Below are positions 1-7,658 of a stretch of 64,000 nucleotides of DNA, piece by piece. The DNA is from Actinomycetota bacterium (lineage in GTDB: Bacteria; Actinomycetota; Actinomycetes; Actinomycetales; Microbacteriaceae): positions 1-64,000 of the forward strand of contig JAUZFP010000123.1 in assembly GCA_030838475.1 (NCBI GenBank), read 5' to 3'. The notes under the pieces were generated by a model. That model ran no database searches, was not told where the DNA came from, and saw only the letters and a program-made list of their open reading frames with translations. Every line of letters starts with the position of its first letter. The stretch's first letter is position 1. The translations under genes were made by a program, and so were the position numbers.

Positions 1-225
1 GGATCCATCGAATTCGTTCACGAGCGCATCGTCGCGACTCGAGATGCCGGCGTGCCGGTAGTCGTCGTATCCACCGAGCTCGACGAGGTCGTCGCGCTCG
101 CCGATCGCATTGCGGTGATGTACGAGGGACGAATCGTCGGCATCGTCAGCGGTGATACGCCCCGCGACGTGCTGGGCCTCATGATGGCTGGCGAGCTTCC
201 GGCCGGAACGAAGCTGGCGGCATGA
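1..225 (+). CDS. Nucleoside/sugar ABC transporter ATPase, C-terminal end only
   Basis: The frame is open from base 1 to a TGA at 223-225, so only the last 74 residues are visible. The stretch STELDEVVALADRIAVMYEG matches the end of the second ATPase domain of RbsA/YufO-type double ATPases, where the usual H-loop histidine is replaced (ISSEL/STEL form). It would energise uptake at the inner face of the membrane. Its stop overlaps the ATG of the next gene (ATGA at 222-225), which ties it to the two permeases and suggests a nucleoside substrate given the salvage genes downstream. Walker motifs lie outside the window, so the family call rests on this tail and the context. Confidence 0.85.
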   Translation, partial: GSIEFVHERIVATRDAGVPVVVVSTELDEVVALADRIAVMYEGRIVGIVSGDTPRDVLGLMMAGELPAGTKLAA

Positions 226-1562
226 GCACCGAACTTCCCTCGGCGGTCCCCGTCGCAGACACCGGCACGGACCTCGGCCCGCTCGCCCTCGGCAATACTG
301 AACCGGATGCCCCGATCCCGACGAGCCGGTTCGGCGCCTACCTGCAGGACGTGATGAGCAGCAGCATCGTGCTGACGATTCTCGCGGTCTTCGCATCGCT
401 GGTCATCGGCGGTGTCCTCATTGCCGCGACCAACGCCGATGTGCAGGCCGCATCCGGATACTTCTTCGGGCGCCCCGCCGACACCCTCGAGGCGATCTGG
501 CAGTCGGTGTCCGGCGCATACGCTGCCATCTTCCGGGGCGGTGTCTACGACTTCACGTCCGACAACTTCGCCAGTGGCATTGGGTCATTCCTCAGCAGCC
601 TGAACTTCGCAACGCCGCTCATCGCCGCCGGGCTCGGTATCGCGGTGGGCTTCAGATCCGGAATCTTCAACATCGGCGGCACAGGGATCATTCTCGCTTC
701 CGCTGGCGTAGCGGGCTGGGTCGGATTCGCCTTCGACCTGCCGGCCGGCATCCACATGATCATTGCGGTGATCGCCGGACTCTTCGCCGGTGCGGTGTGG
801 GGCTTCATCGTTGGCTTCCTCAAGGCGCGTACGGGAGCGCACGAAGTGATCGTCACGATCATGCTCAACTACGTCGCGCTGTACCTGCTCGACTACCTGC
901 TGAACTCGCCGGTGCTGCGCGATCCGTCATCCAATGCACCGATCAGTCCGTCCGAGAAGTCGACCGCGATCTTCTTCGACCTGCTGGGTCCGAGGTACCC
1001 CGTCAACTTCGGCTTCATCCTTGTCATTCTGGCGACCGTCTTTTGCTGGTGGTTGCTGTCCCGGTCGAGCCTCGGCTTCAAGCTGCGTGCCGTCGGCGAG
1101 AACCCGCGTGCCGCGCGCGTAGCGGGAATCCGGATCAACCGGATGTACGTCTACGTCATGGTTCTCTCCGGCATTCTGGTCGGTCTCGCGGGCGTCTACC
1201 AGGTCCTCGGCAAGGTCACCACGGGGTTTGAGCGCGGCATCGACGCCGGCATCGGATTCACGGCCATCACGGTCGCGCTGCTTGGGCGCTCGAAGCCGGG
1301 CGGGGTGTTCGCCGCGGGCGTGCTGTTTGGCATCCTTCAGGCCGGCAGCTACACAATGCAGGCCGAGCAGGGTGTCAACGTCAACTTCATCGCGGTCATC
1401 CAAGCTGTCATCGTGCTGTTCCTCGCGGCCCCGCCGCTCGTGCGCGCGATCTTCCGACTGCCAACCCCCGGCGCCAAGCCGCGATCGCGATCGAAGGCGC
1501 TCGCGGCCAGCAAGGCCGCGGCGACCGCCACGCCGACCAAGATGGGTGCTGTCGCGAAATGA
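222..1562 (+). CDS. ABC transporter permease, nucleoside-type (YufP-like)
   Basis: This 446-residue protein is a polytopic permease of the BPD_transp_2 (ribose/galactose/nucleoside) family. It has a ~45-residue soluble N-terminus, about 9-10 hydrophobic helices, and an Ala/Lys-rich cytosolic tail from about residue 415. The motif RSGIFNIGGTGIILASAG (residues ~145-162) corresponds to the conserved FNIG-x-EGQ region of this family, with Thr-Gly in place of Glu-Gly. The EAA-like segment LGFKLRAVGENPRAARVAGI lies near residues 285-304. It overlaps the ATPase by ATGA at its start and the second permease by ATGA at its end, so the three are probably translationally coupled. The binding lipoprotein (BmpA type) would be expected upstream, outside the window. 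Confidence 0.9.
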   Translation: MSTELPSAVPVADTGTDLGPLALGNTEPDAPIPTSRFGAYLQDVMSSSIVLTILAVFASLVIGGVLIAATNADVQAASGYFFGRPADTLEAIWQSVSGAYAAIFRGGVYDFTSDNFASGIGSFLSSLNFATPLIAAGLGIAVGFRSGIFNIGGTGIILASAGVAGWVGFAFDLPAGIHMIIAVIAGLFAGAVWGFIVGFLKARTGAHEVIVTIMLNYVALYLLDYLLNSPVLRDPSSNAPISPSEKSTAIFFDLLGPRYPVNFGFILVILATVFCWWLLSRSSLGFKLRAVGENPRAARVAGIRINRMYVYVMVLSGILVGLAGVYQVLGKVTTGFERGIDAGIGFTAITVALLGRSKPGGVFAAGVLFGILQAGSYTMQAEQGVNVNFIAVIQAVIVLFLAAPPLVRAIFRLPTPGAKPRSRSKALAASKAAATATPTKMGAVAK

Positions 1563-2848
1563 CCACTGTTGCTGACAAACCGACCACCTCGACGAGCGAG
1601 GCGGCGGCACCACGCCTGTCGCGCAAGGCTCCCATCGCCATGGGCATCTTCGCGCTGCTCGCGATTCTCCTGCTGATCGTGTTCAACCGAGCAGGCCTTT
1701 CCCACATCGAGTTCACGCCCAACCAGAAGGGTGCGGTTCAGATTCCGCTGCTCAACGTTGCCGGCGGCCCGACCGAGATCGTCATCGCGATTCTTCTTGC
1801 GCTCATGGCCATCGGATCGGGGGTTCTGAACTGGTTCCAGCTCCGCACCCGGCTCTGGTACATCGCCATCTTCGCGATTCTCATCGTGACCGGATTCCTG
1901 GTTTGGGCATCCGCCGGACTGTCCGGTCAGCTCAACGTCACCGATCTCCTGACCGGGGCGGTGGCAATCAGCACCGCGCTCATCTTCGGCGCCCTCGGCG
2001 GCGTCATCACCGAGAAGGTCGGCGTCGTGAACGTTGCGATAGAGGGCCAGCTCCTCATGGGGGCCTTCGTCTCGGCCGTCACGGCGACCGTCACACACTC
2101 GGTCGTCGCGGGCATCATCGCCGCGGCCGTCGCGGGTGTGCTTGTCTCCTTCGTGCTCGGAGTATTTGCGATCAAGTACGCGGTCAACCAGGTCATCATC
2201 GGAGTCGTCCTGAACCTGCTCGTCGCAGGCCTCACGACCTTCCTCTACCAGGACGTACTGCTGAACAGCATCTCGGCGCTTAACAGCCCGCCGTCGCTGC
2301 CGCGCCTTCCGATCCCGGGCATCAGCCTCATCCCCGTGCTCGGTCCGCTCCTGTTCAACCAGAACATCATCGTCTACCTGATGTACGTCGCCGTCGTGGC
2401 CGTCACAATCGGTCTGTACCGCACCCGGTGGGGTCTTCGTCTTCGCGCGGTGGGCGAACATCCACAGGCCGCGGACACCGTGGGCATCAACGTCGGGCGC
2501 ACCCGATTCTGGAACGTTGCCCTCGCCGGCGTGATCGTCGGAGTCGGCGGGGCATCCTTCACGCTCGGAGGCGTAGGGGCGTTCGGCGCGAACATGACGA
2601 ACGGGGCGGGATATATCGCGCTCGCGGCCGTCATCTTCGGGGGCTGGGATCCGATCCGGGCGACGCTCGCCGCGCTCCTGTTCGGGTTCACCGAGAACCT
2701 ACAGAGCGTTCTCGGAACCCTGCAGTCGCCCGTGCCCAACGACTTCCTGCTGATGCTGCCATACGTCGTCACCATTCTTGCGGTTGCCGGCTTCGTCGGA
2801 CGCGTGCGCGGGCCAGCGGCCTCTGGCCGTCCGTACGTGAAGTCGTAG
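1559..2848 (+). CDS. ABC transporter permease, nucleoside-type (YufQ-like)
   Basis: This 429-residue second permease partners the preceding one. It has about ten membrane helices and the family motif EKVGVVNVAIEGQLLMGAF (residues ~152-170), the intact form of the motif that is altered in the partner. The segment WGLRLRAVGEHPQAADTVGI near residues 290-309 is the ATPase-facing loop. The start ATG is embedded in the stop of the first permease. Forty bases separate its stop from deoA, with no hairpin seen, so uptake and thymidine/uridine cleavage are probably co-transcribed. Specificity for nucleosides is inferred from the neighbours and not proven by the sequence. Confidence 0.9.
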   Translation: MTTVADKPTTSTSEAAAPRLSRKAPIAMGIFALLAILLLIVFNRAGLSHIEFTPNQKGAVQIPLLNVAGGPTEIVIAILLALMAIGSGVLNWFQLRTRLWYIAIFAILIVTGFLVWASAGLSGQLNVTDLLTGAVAISTALIFGALGGVITEKVGVVNVAIEGQLLMGAFVSAVTATVTHSVVAGIIAAAVAGVLVSFVLGVFAIKYAVNQVIIGVVLNLLVAGLTTFLYQDVLLNSISALNSPPSLPRLPIPGISLIPVLGPLLFNQNIIVYLMYVAVVAVTIGLYRTRWGLRLRAVGEHPQAADTVGINVGRTRFWNVALAGVIVGVGGASFTLGGVGAFGANMTNGAGYIALAAVIFGGWDPIRATLAALLFGFTENLQSVLGTLQSPVPNDFLLMLPYVVTILAVAGFVGRVRGPAASGRPYVKS

Positions 2849-2888
2849 CTCGCGCATCCACACCGAAACGCACAGGTACCGTTGAACC

Positions 2889-4184
2889 ATGGTTGAGCCC
2901 TTCGACGTCGTCGATCTGATCCACACGAAGCGCGATCGCGGCGCCCTGTCGCCGGAACAAATTCGGTGGCTGGTTGACGCGTACACCCGCGGATACGTGG
3001 GCGACGAGCAGATGGCCGCGATGACCATGGCGATCTTCCTCAATGGGATGGGGCGCGAAGAGGTTCGCGACCTCACCCTCGCCATGGTCGCCAGTGGCGA
3101 CCGGCTCGACTTTCAGGGACTGTCGAAGAAGACCACAGACAAGCACTCGACCGGGGGTGTGGGAGACAAGATCACGCTGCCGCTGGCGCCGCTCGTCGCA
3201 TCCTTCGGGGTGGCGGTTCCGCAGCTCTCCGGGCGCGGGCTCGGGCACACGGGCGGCACGCTCGACAAGCTCGAGAGCATCCCCGGCTGGCGGGCATCGC
3301 TTAGCCCGGAGGAGTTCCTGTCCCAGCTGGAGTCCGTCGGTGCCGTGATCTGCGCGGCCGGAGCGAAGCTCGCGCCGGCCGACGGCAAGTTGTACGCCCT
3401 TCGGGACATCACCGGGACGGTCGAGTCCATCCCACTGATTGCATCGTCGATCATGAGCAAGAAGATCGCGGAGGGCACCGCGGCACTCGTGCTCGATGTG
3501 AAGTTCGGGTCGGGCGCCTTCCTGCAGGACCCGGTCCGCGGGCGGGAACTCGCGGAGACGATGGTCCGACTCGGCACGGATGCCGGAGTCGCGACGGTTG
3601 CGCTGCTCACCAACATGAACGTCCCGCTGGGACTCGCGATCGGAAACGCGAACGAGGTACGTGAATCGGTGGAGGTTCTCGCCGGCGGCGGACCGGCGGA
3701 TGTCGTCGAGTTGACCCTCGCGCTCGCCCGGGAGATGCTGGCGCTCGCCGGTCTCCCGGATGCCGACGTGGAGGCGGCGCTGAAGAGCGGGGCAGCCATG
3801 GACACGTGGCGGGCGATGATCACCGCCCAGGGCGGGGATCCCGACGCGGCCCTTCCGACGCCGAAGCACACCCAGGTGGTCACCGCGCCCCGGTCGGGCG
3901 TACTCGTCCGGCAGGATGCGCTGCCCTTCGGCATCGGAGCCTGGCGTCTCGGTGCAGGCCGCGCGCGCCAGCAGGACCCCGTGCAGCACGCCGCCGGAAT
4001 CGACCTGCACGCGAAGCCGGGCGACGTCGTCACGGCCGGCCAGCCGCTATTCACCATGAGCAGCAACGACGGCGACCGCTTCGAGCGCGCACTCGAGGCC
4101 ATCGAGGGAGCGTACGAGATCGCCGACCCGGGAACCGCCGTCGAAACCGGTGGCGCGCTCATCCAGGGGCGCATCACCGCCTAG
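2889..4184 (+). CDS. deoA: Thymidine/pyrimidine-nucleoside phosphorylase
   Basis: This 431-residue protein catalyses phosphorolysis of thymidine or deoxyuridine to the base and deoxyribose-1-phosphate in the cytosol. The family signature KHSTGGVGDKITLPLAP (residues ~81-97) carries the phosphate-binding Lys/His/Ser residues. It is followed by SGRGLGHTGGTLDKLESI, the classic thymidine-phosphorylase signature, and by SSIMSKKIAEG around residues 185-195, where lysines contact the substrate. Length is normal for the family. It lies 40 bases after the nucleoside permease. Its last 11 bases including the stop belong to a 15-base repeat that recurs just before add, which suggests that deoA and add were once adjacent. 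Confidence 0.95.
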   Translation: MVEPFDVVDLIHTKRDRGALSPEQIRWLVDAYTRGYVGDEQMAAMTMAIFLNGMGREEVRDLTLAMVASGDRLDFQGLSKKTTDKHSTGGVGDKITLPLAPLVASFGVAVPQLSGRGLGHTGGTLDKLESIPGWRASLSPEEFLSQLESVGAVICAAGAKLAPADGKLYALRDITGTVESIPLIASSIMSKKIAEGTAALVLDVKFGSGAFLQDPVRGRELAETMVRLGTDAGVATVALLTNMNVPLGLAIGNANEVRESVEVLAGGGPADVVELTLALAREMLALAGLPDADVEAALKSGAAMDTWRAMITAQGGDPDAALPTPKHTQVVTAPRSGVLVRQDALPFGIGAWRLGAGRARQQDPVQHAAGIDLHAKPGDVVTAGQPLFTMSSNDGDRFERALEAIEGAYEIADPGTAVETGGALIQGRITA

Positions 4185-4188
4185 TAGC
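4174..4188 (+). repeat. 15-base direct repeat, left copy, at the deoA stop
   Basis: The sequence TCACCGCCTAGTAGC occurs here and again, perfectly, at 5284-5298 in the same orientation. The left copy contains the deoA stop codon; the right copy lies 8 bases before the add ATG. The match ends exactly at 15 bases on both sides. The pair brackets the DUF559/AbiEi-like gene, as expected of a target-site duplication or a recombination junction. Confidence 0.75.
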
Positions 4189-4251
4189 TGCAAGACTCAG
4201 TTGCCGCGAATGTCGGGTCGCCCAGGCTCGCGACCGCGGTTTGCCGGCAAG

Positions 4252-5142
4252 TCAGTGCTGAAGCAGTCGACGGAGCCTCGTGAACAGGACTTCGGGCGCC
4301 GCCAGATCGTCAGCGGAGACGCGGACGACTCGCCATCCGGCATCCTGCAGCACCTCGATCCGCCGCAGGTCCCGCTGCCACTGCACCCGATCCGTTCGAT
4401 GGTGGTCCCCCTCGTACTCGACAGCGACCTTCTCGTCCGGCCAGGCGAGATCGACCCGCGCCACGACGCGACCTCGAACGCCTCTGATCTCGTAGTTAAC
4501 CTCGGGTTGGGGGAGCCCGGCGTCGAGAATGAGGACGCGCAGGATGGACTCGCGATACGACTCCGACCGGTCTGAAAGTCTCGGGAGCGCTGCCCGAATC
4601 ACCGAGACTCCGCGACGGGGTTGATGGAGAGCCACAAAATCCGCGAGCACCTCAATGCTGACGATGGGTGACTCCCAGTGCACAAGGAAGTCGCCCGCCG
4701 CTACCAGTTCGGGCATAGAGGTCTGCTCCGCGAGGTCGCACCAGGTTCGCGATGGACTGGTCATCCTGAATCCAAACGGAGCTTCGACGTCGGCGGGCAA
4801 CAGACTCCGTTGGTGGCCGCGGACACCGCGACGCTGCGGTGCTCGCACCCCGACGGGAACCGAAACGTGCACTACGCCGCGCGGGAGACGGTCGGGGAGA
4901 GGCATGCCCCAGAGCCCGGCTGCCGTTGAATGGCTGATCGCTGCGTCCGCGGGTAGCCGACTCAGCAACGCGCGCATGCGGGTTTGAGGCGAGTCATCGG
5001 TAGCAAAAACTCGCGTTCCCCAGAACGGTCGCAGGAGATCCTGAGCGTCGAGTCTCGATCGCGAAACGCCTCGTTCGCGGGCAGCTCGGACCGAAAATCC
5101 GGGTCCCAGGTCGGTGGGATCGATCGGGGAGCGCCTGGTCAT
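4252..5142 (-). CDS. AbiEi-like / DUF559 (PD-(D/E)XK nuclease-fold) protein 1
   Basis: This protein of about 296 residues starts at MTRRSPIDP; a longer frame reaches 5190, but its extra N-terminus looks non-coding. The N-terminal third (FSVRAARERGVSRSRLDAQD, then a short beta segment FWGTRVFA) resembles the winged-helix part of AbiEi-type antitoxin proteins. The C-terminal part, residues ~215-290, is a DUF559/Vsr-like fold. ARVDLAWPDEKVAVEYEGDH gives the Asp...Glu-x-Glu arrangement of PD-(D/E)XK nucleases, and DAGWRVVRVSADDL closes the domain. It runs opposite to deoA and add and interrupts them. No cognate toxin gene is adjacent. Function is not established; a nuclease or DNA-binding role is inference from the fold. 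A homologous architecture recurs at 12267-13223. Confidence 0.75.
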   Translation of the reverse strand: MTRRSPIDPTDLGPGFSVRAARERGVSRSRLDAQDLLRPFWGTRVFATDDSPQTRMRALLSRLPADAAISHSTAAGLWGMPLPDRLPRGVVHVSVPVGVRAPQRRGVRGHQRSLLPADVEAPFGFRMTSPSRTWCDLAEQTSMPELVAAGDFLVHWESPIVSIEVLADFVALHQPRRGVSVIRAALPRLSDRSESYRESILRVLILDAGLPQPEVNYEIRGVRGRVVARVDLAWPDEKVAVEYEGDHHRTDRVQWQRDLRRIEVLQDAGWRVVRVSADDLAAPEVLFTRLRRLLQH

Positions 5143-5283
5143 TCGACGATGGTGGCAATTCCCGGCCGCTCGCGCGAAGATCATCCACACTCGCCGGTCA
5201 GTTGCGGGGATTGCCGGGTACGCCCGGCGCGGAACGGTGCATTTCCAGCAAGTGAAAGGCGAGGGCCCCGGGGCGTCGCCGAG

Positions 5284-5298
5284 TCACCGCCTAGTAGC
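5284..5298 (+). repeat. 15-base direct repeat, right copy, before add
   Basis: This is the second perfect copy of TCACCGCCTAGTAGC. It is followed by CTTGGAGC and then the add ATG at 5307, so it also contains non-coding TAGs that match the deoA stop region. Joining the left copy to the sequence after this copy would place the deoA TAG 12 bases before the add ATG, with TTGGAG as ribosome-binding site. Confidence 0.75.
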
Positions 5299-5306
5299 CT
5301 TGGAGC

Positions 5307-6428
5307 ATGAACTCGCCGCGCACGGACTACCTGCTGCCACTGGAGGGTACGAGCATCACCGCTCTGCCGAAGATCTCCCTCCACGACCACCTCGACGGTG
5401 GACTGCGCCCGAGCACCATTCTCGAAATTGCGAGTGAGATCGGGCTGGAGACCCCGGCCGGAGATCCCGAATCGCTGCAGGCCTGGTTCGATGAGAGCTG
5501 CGACTCGGGCGACCTGGTCGACTACCTGAAGACCTTCGACCTGACCATCGCGGTCATGCAGACGCCCGACAACCTCGCGCGGATCGCGCGGGAGTTCGTG
5601 CAGGACCTCGGCGCCGACGGGGTCATCTACGGCGAGATTCGCTGGGCGCCCGAGCAGCACCTGACCAAGGGGCTCACCCTCGACGAGGTTGTCGAGGCGG
5701 TCCAGTCCGGTCTCGATGAGGGGGTCGAGGATGTGCGCGCGACCGGCCACAACATCCGGGTCGGCCAGTTGGTGAGCGCGATGCGGCACCTCGACCGCGG
5801 GCTCGAGATCGCAGAACTGGCCGTTCGCCACCGCGATCGTGGCGTCGTCGGATTTGACATTGCCGGGCCCGAAAACGGATTCCCGCCCTCCAACCTGAAG
5901 GCCGCCTTCGACTACCTCGCGCGCGAGTACATGCCGCGCACGGTCCACGCCGGCGAGGCGGCGGGACTGGCGAGCATCGAGAGCGCACTCTTCGACGGTC
6001 GCGCCATGCGGCTCGGTCACGGGGTGCGTATCGCCGAAGACATCACCCTCGAACGCGAGAACGAGGAGAGCAGCTTCGTCGCCCTCGGCCCCATCGCGCA
6101 GTGGGTCAAGGACCAGGAGATCGCGCTCGAGACGAGCCCGTCATCCAATCTGCAGACCGGCACGATTGCGCAGTGGGGCGAGGACATGATCGACCACCCC
6201 TTCGATCTTCTGTACCAACTCGGCTTCAACGTCACGGTCAACACTGACAATCGCCTGATGAGCAACACGACCCTCAGTCGCGAGCTCGCCCTGCTCGCCG
6301 AAACCTTCGGGTACGACCTTGCCGACCTCGAGGTGTTCCAGCTGAACGCCGCCGCCGCGAGCTTCCTGTCGCTCGAGGACCGCGAAGACCTCACCACGCA
6401 GATCCTGCAGGGCTTCGGTCGATCCTGA
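5307..6428 (+). CDS. add: Adenosine deaminase
   Basis: This 373-residue zinc enzyme converts adenosine and deoxyadenosine to (deoxy)inosine. The metal and substrate motifs appear in order: HDHLDGG (residues ~27-33), FDIAGPENG (~188-196), TVHAGEAAG (~212-220), RLGHGVRI (~236-243), ETSPSSNLQTG (~275-285) and TVNTDNRLMSNTTLSREL (~307-324). The last is the NTDN variant of the TDDP metal site seen in actinobacterial enzymes. Start is supported by TTGGAG 8 bases upstream. The next gene begins at the base after its stop. With deoA and PNP it completes a nucleoside catabolic set. The operon with deoA appears to have been split by the DUF559 insertion. Confidence 0.95.
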   Translation: MNSPRTDYLLPLEGTSITALPKISLHDHLDGGLRPSTILEIASEIGLETPAGDPESLQAWFDESCDSGDLVDYLKTFDLTIAVMQTPDNLARIAREFVQDLGADGVIYGEIRWAPEQHLTKGLTLDEVVEAVQSGLDEGVEDVRATGHNIRVGQLVSAMRHLDRGLEIAELAVRHRDRGVVGFDIAGPENGFPPSNLKAAFDYLAREYMPRTVHAGEAAGLASIESALFDGRAMRLGHGVRIAEDITLERENEESSFVALGPIAQWVKDQEIALETSPSSNLQTGTIAQWGEDMIDHPFDLLYQLGFNVTVNTDNRLMSNTTLSRELALLAETFGYDLADLEVFQLNAAAASFLSLEDREDLTTQILQGFGRS

Positions 6429-6875
6429 ATGGCCCTGCCCCTGCTGCCCGCCGAAGCCATCGCCCTCCGTGTTCCGGCGGGCGACTGGCGCGATGCGGTG
6501 CGCGCGGCGGGCGCGGCGCTGACCGCGGCGGGCATCGCACAACCGTCATACGCGGATGAAATGATTCGCATGATCGAAGAGCACGGTCCGTACGTCGTGA
6601 TCGCTCCCGGCCTTGCGCTCGCGCACGCCAGACCGGGTCCAGAGGTGCTCAAAGACGGCATCGCTGTCGTCACACTCGCGACCCCAATCAACTTCGGGCA
6701 TCCGTACAACGACCCGGTGAGCGTGGTTCTCGCCCTCGCCGTCGATAGCCCGGACGCACACGTCGCGATGGTTGCCGAACTCGCCAACCTCTTCAATGAT
6801 TCGACGGCGATCACCGATCTCGCCGCAGCGACCACGGTCGATGAGGTTCAACGCCTGTTCGGAAACGCGACGTGA
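6429..6875 (+). CDS. PTS IIA component, ascorbate (UlaC) / mannitol-type fold
   Basis: This 148-residue cytosolic phosphocarrier of the PTS_EIIA_2 fold would take phosphate from HPr onto a histidine and pass it to IIB. The phosphorylatable His is in GLALAHARPGPEV (residues ~60-72), the typical H-A-R-P site, preceded by IEEHGPYVVIAPG. The length is right for a stand-alone IIA. It starts directly after the add stop and overlaps the IIB gene by GTGA, so it sits in the salvage operon. No membrane IIC gene lies next to it, so either IIC is encoded elsewhere or the pair has a regulatory job. Sugar specificity cannot be read from the sequence. Confidence 0.88.
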   Translation: MALPLLPAEAIALRVPAGDWRDAVRAAGAALTAAGIAQPSYADEMIRMIEEHGPYVVIAPGLALAHARPGPEVLKDGIAVVTLATPINFGHPYNDPVSVVLALAVDSPDAHVAMVAELANLFNDSTAITDLAAATTVDEVQRLFGNAT

Positions 6876-7144
6876 AAATAGTCGCGATCTGCGGAGCGGG
6901 GATCGGCTCGAGCGGCATCCTGAAGGTCAACGCCGAGCGGGTGCTCAGCCGCCTCGGGATCAAGGCGGATGTCACGGCCGTTCACCTCGCGACGCTCGAC
7001 GCGGATGCGGCCGGCGCGCAGATCATCCTCACCAGTCCGGAGTTCGTCGCCTCGATCGGCAAGACGAACGCCGATGTCATCGTCGTCGAGAACTACTTCG
7101 ACACGGCGGAGCTCACTCGGAAGCTGCAGCAGGCGCTGGAGTAG
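6872..7144 (+). CDS. PTS IIB component, ascorbate/galactitol type (UlaB-like)
   Basis: This 90-residue Rossmann-like IIB domain has its phosphocysteine in the opening loop KIVAICGAGIGSSGILKVN (residues 2-20), the usual C-G-x-G-x-G-S-S form. The GTG start overlaps the IIA stop. It would pass phosphate from IIA to a substrate bound by a IIC permease. That permease is absent here: the next gene, on the other strand, is an unrelated four-helix membrane protein. The 3' end overlaps that convergent gene by 32 bases. The family call is firm; the physiological substrate is unknown. Confidence 0.88.
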   Translation: MKIVAICGAGIGSSGILKVNAERVLSRLGIKADVTAVHLATLDADAAGAQIILTSPEFVASIGKTNADVIVVENYFDTAELTRKLQQALE

Positions 7145-7646
7145 CGGCAGGGCGAGCGAGTGTCGTTATCGTGAATCCGATCAGGCCGAGCACGTTCAGC
7201 AACGGCAGGACCGCGAGCAGGAGAAGCAGCAGGAGGCCGATCCGCGCGCCGATGCCGACCCCCTGCCGAGAGGAGGCGAAACCGTAGACCGTGGCGGCGA
7301 GGAGGTAGACGACGAACGCGACAATCGCCGCGGTGAGGACGGGCGCGGTCGGGGCGTAGTTCGGTGCGCCGAAACTCACATTGAGCCCGATCAGGTCGTT
7401 GGTGGTTGCCGAGGTGAAGATGGCCGCGGCCACGGCCGACAGAACAACGACGCCGAGGGCGAAATAGCGGTGGACGCGGACCGGACCAAGGATGACCCTC
7501 CCGGCGAGACCCGCGGCGAGGATGTCGAACGCGAGGACGAGCAGGTCGATCGACTGGAACGCCGCCGCCCGGCTCAGGAGTAGAGCGGCGATGATTGCCG
7601 CGACCAATCCGAGGATGCTGGCGACGATGAGGCCCCGTTTTGTCAT
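7113..7646 (-). CDS. Small polytopic membrane protein of unknown function
   Basis: This 177-residue protein has four to five hydrophobic helices (roughly residues 7-27, 33-52, 62-82, 103-125 and 133-160) and an Ala/Pro-rich C-terminal tail. No catalytic or transport signature is recognised. It is transcribed toward the IIB gene and overlaps its end by 32 bases. It lies 12 bases after the phosphomutase stop on the same strand, so it is probably the last gene of the PNP-phosphomutase operon. It is too small and lacks the motifs to be a PTS IIC. Confidence 0.7.
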   Translation of the reverse strand: MTKRGLIVASILGLVAAIIAALLLSRAAAFQSIDLLVLAFDILAAGLAGRVILGPVRVHRYFALGVVVLSAVAAAIFTSATTNDLIGLNVSFGAPNYAPTAPVLTAAIVAFVVYLLAATVYGFASSRQGVGIGARIGLLLLLLLAVLPLLNVLGLIGFTITTLARPAATPAPAAASE

Positions 7647-7658
7647 GGGCTCAGTGAA

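Noticed and set aside
2769-4010. 413-residue minus-strand frame over deoA
   Set aside because: It is a composition shadow of a clear thymidine phosphorylase gene and has no domain of its own.
4252-5142. Calling the gene an abortive-infection toxin-antitoxin system
   Set aside because: Only the AbiEi-like half and a nuclease-like domain are visible; no AbiEii-type nucleotidyltransferase toxin is adjacent.
7113-7646. The small membrane protein as the missing PTS IIC
   Set aside because: It has four or five helices in 177 residues, whereas ascorbate-type IIC proteins have about ten helices and over 400 residues.
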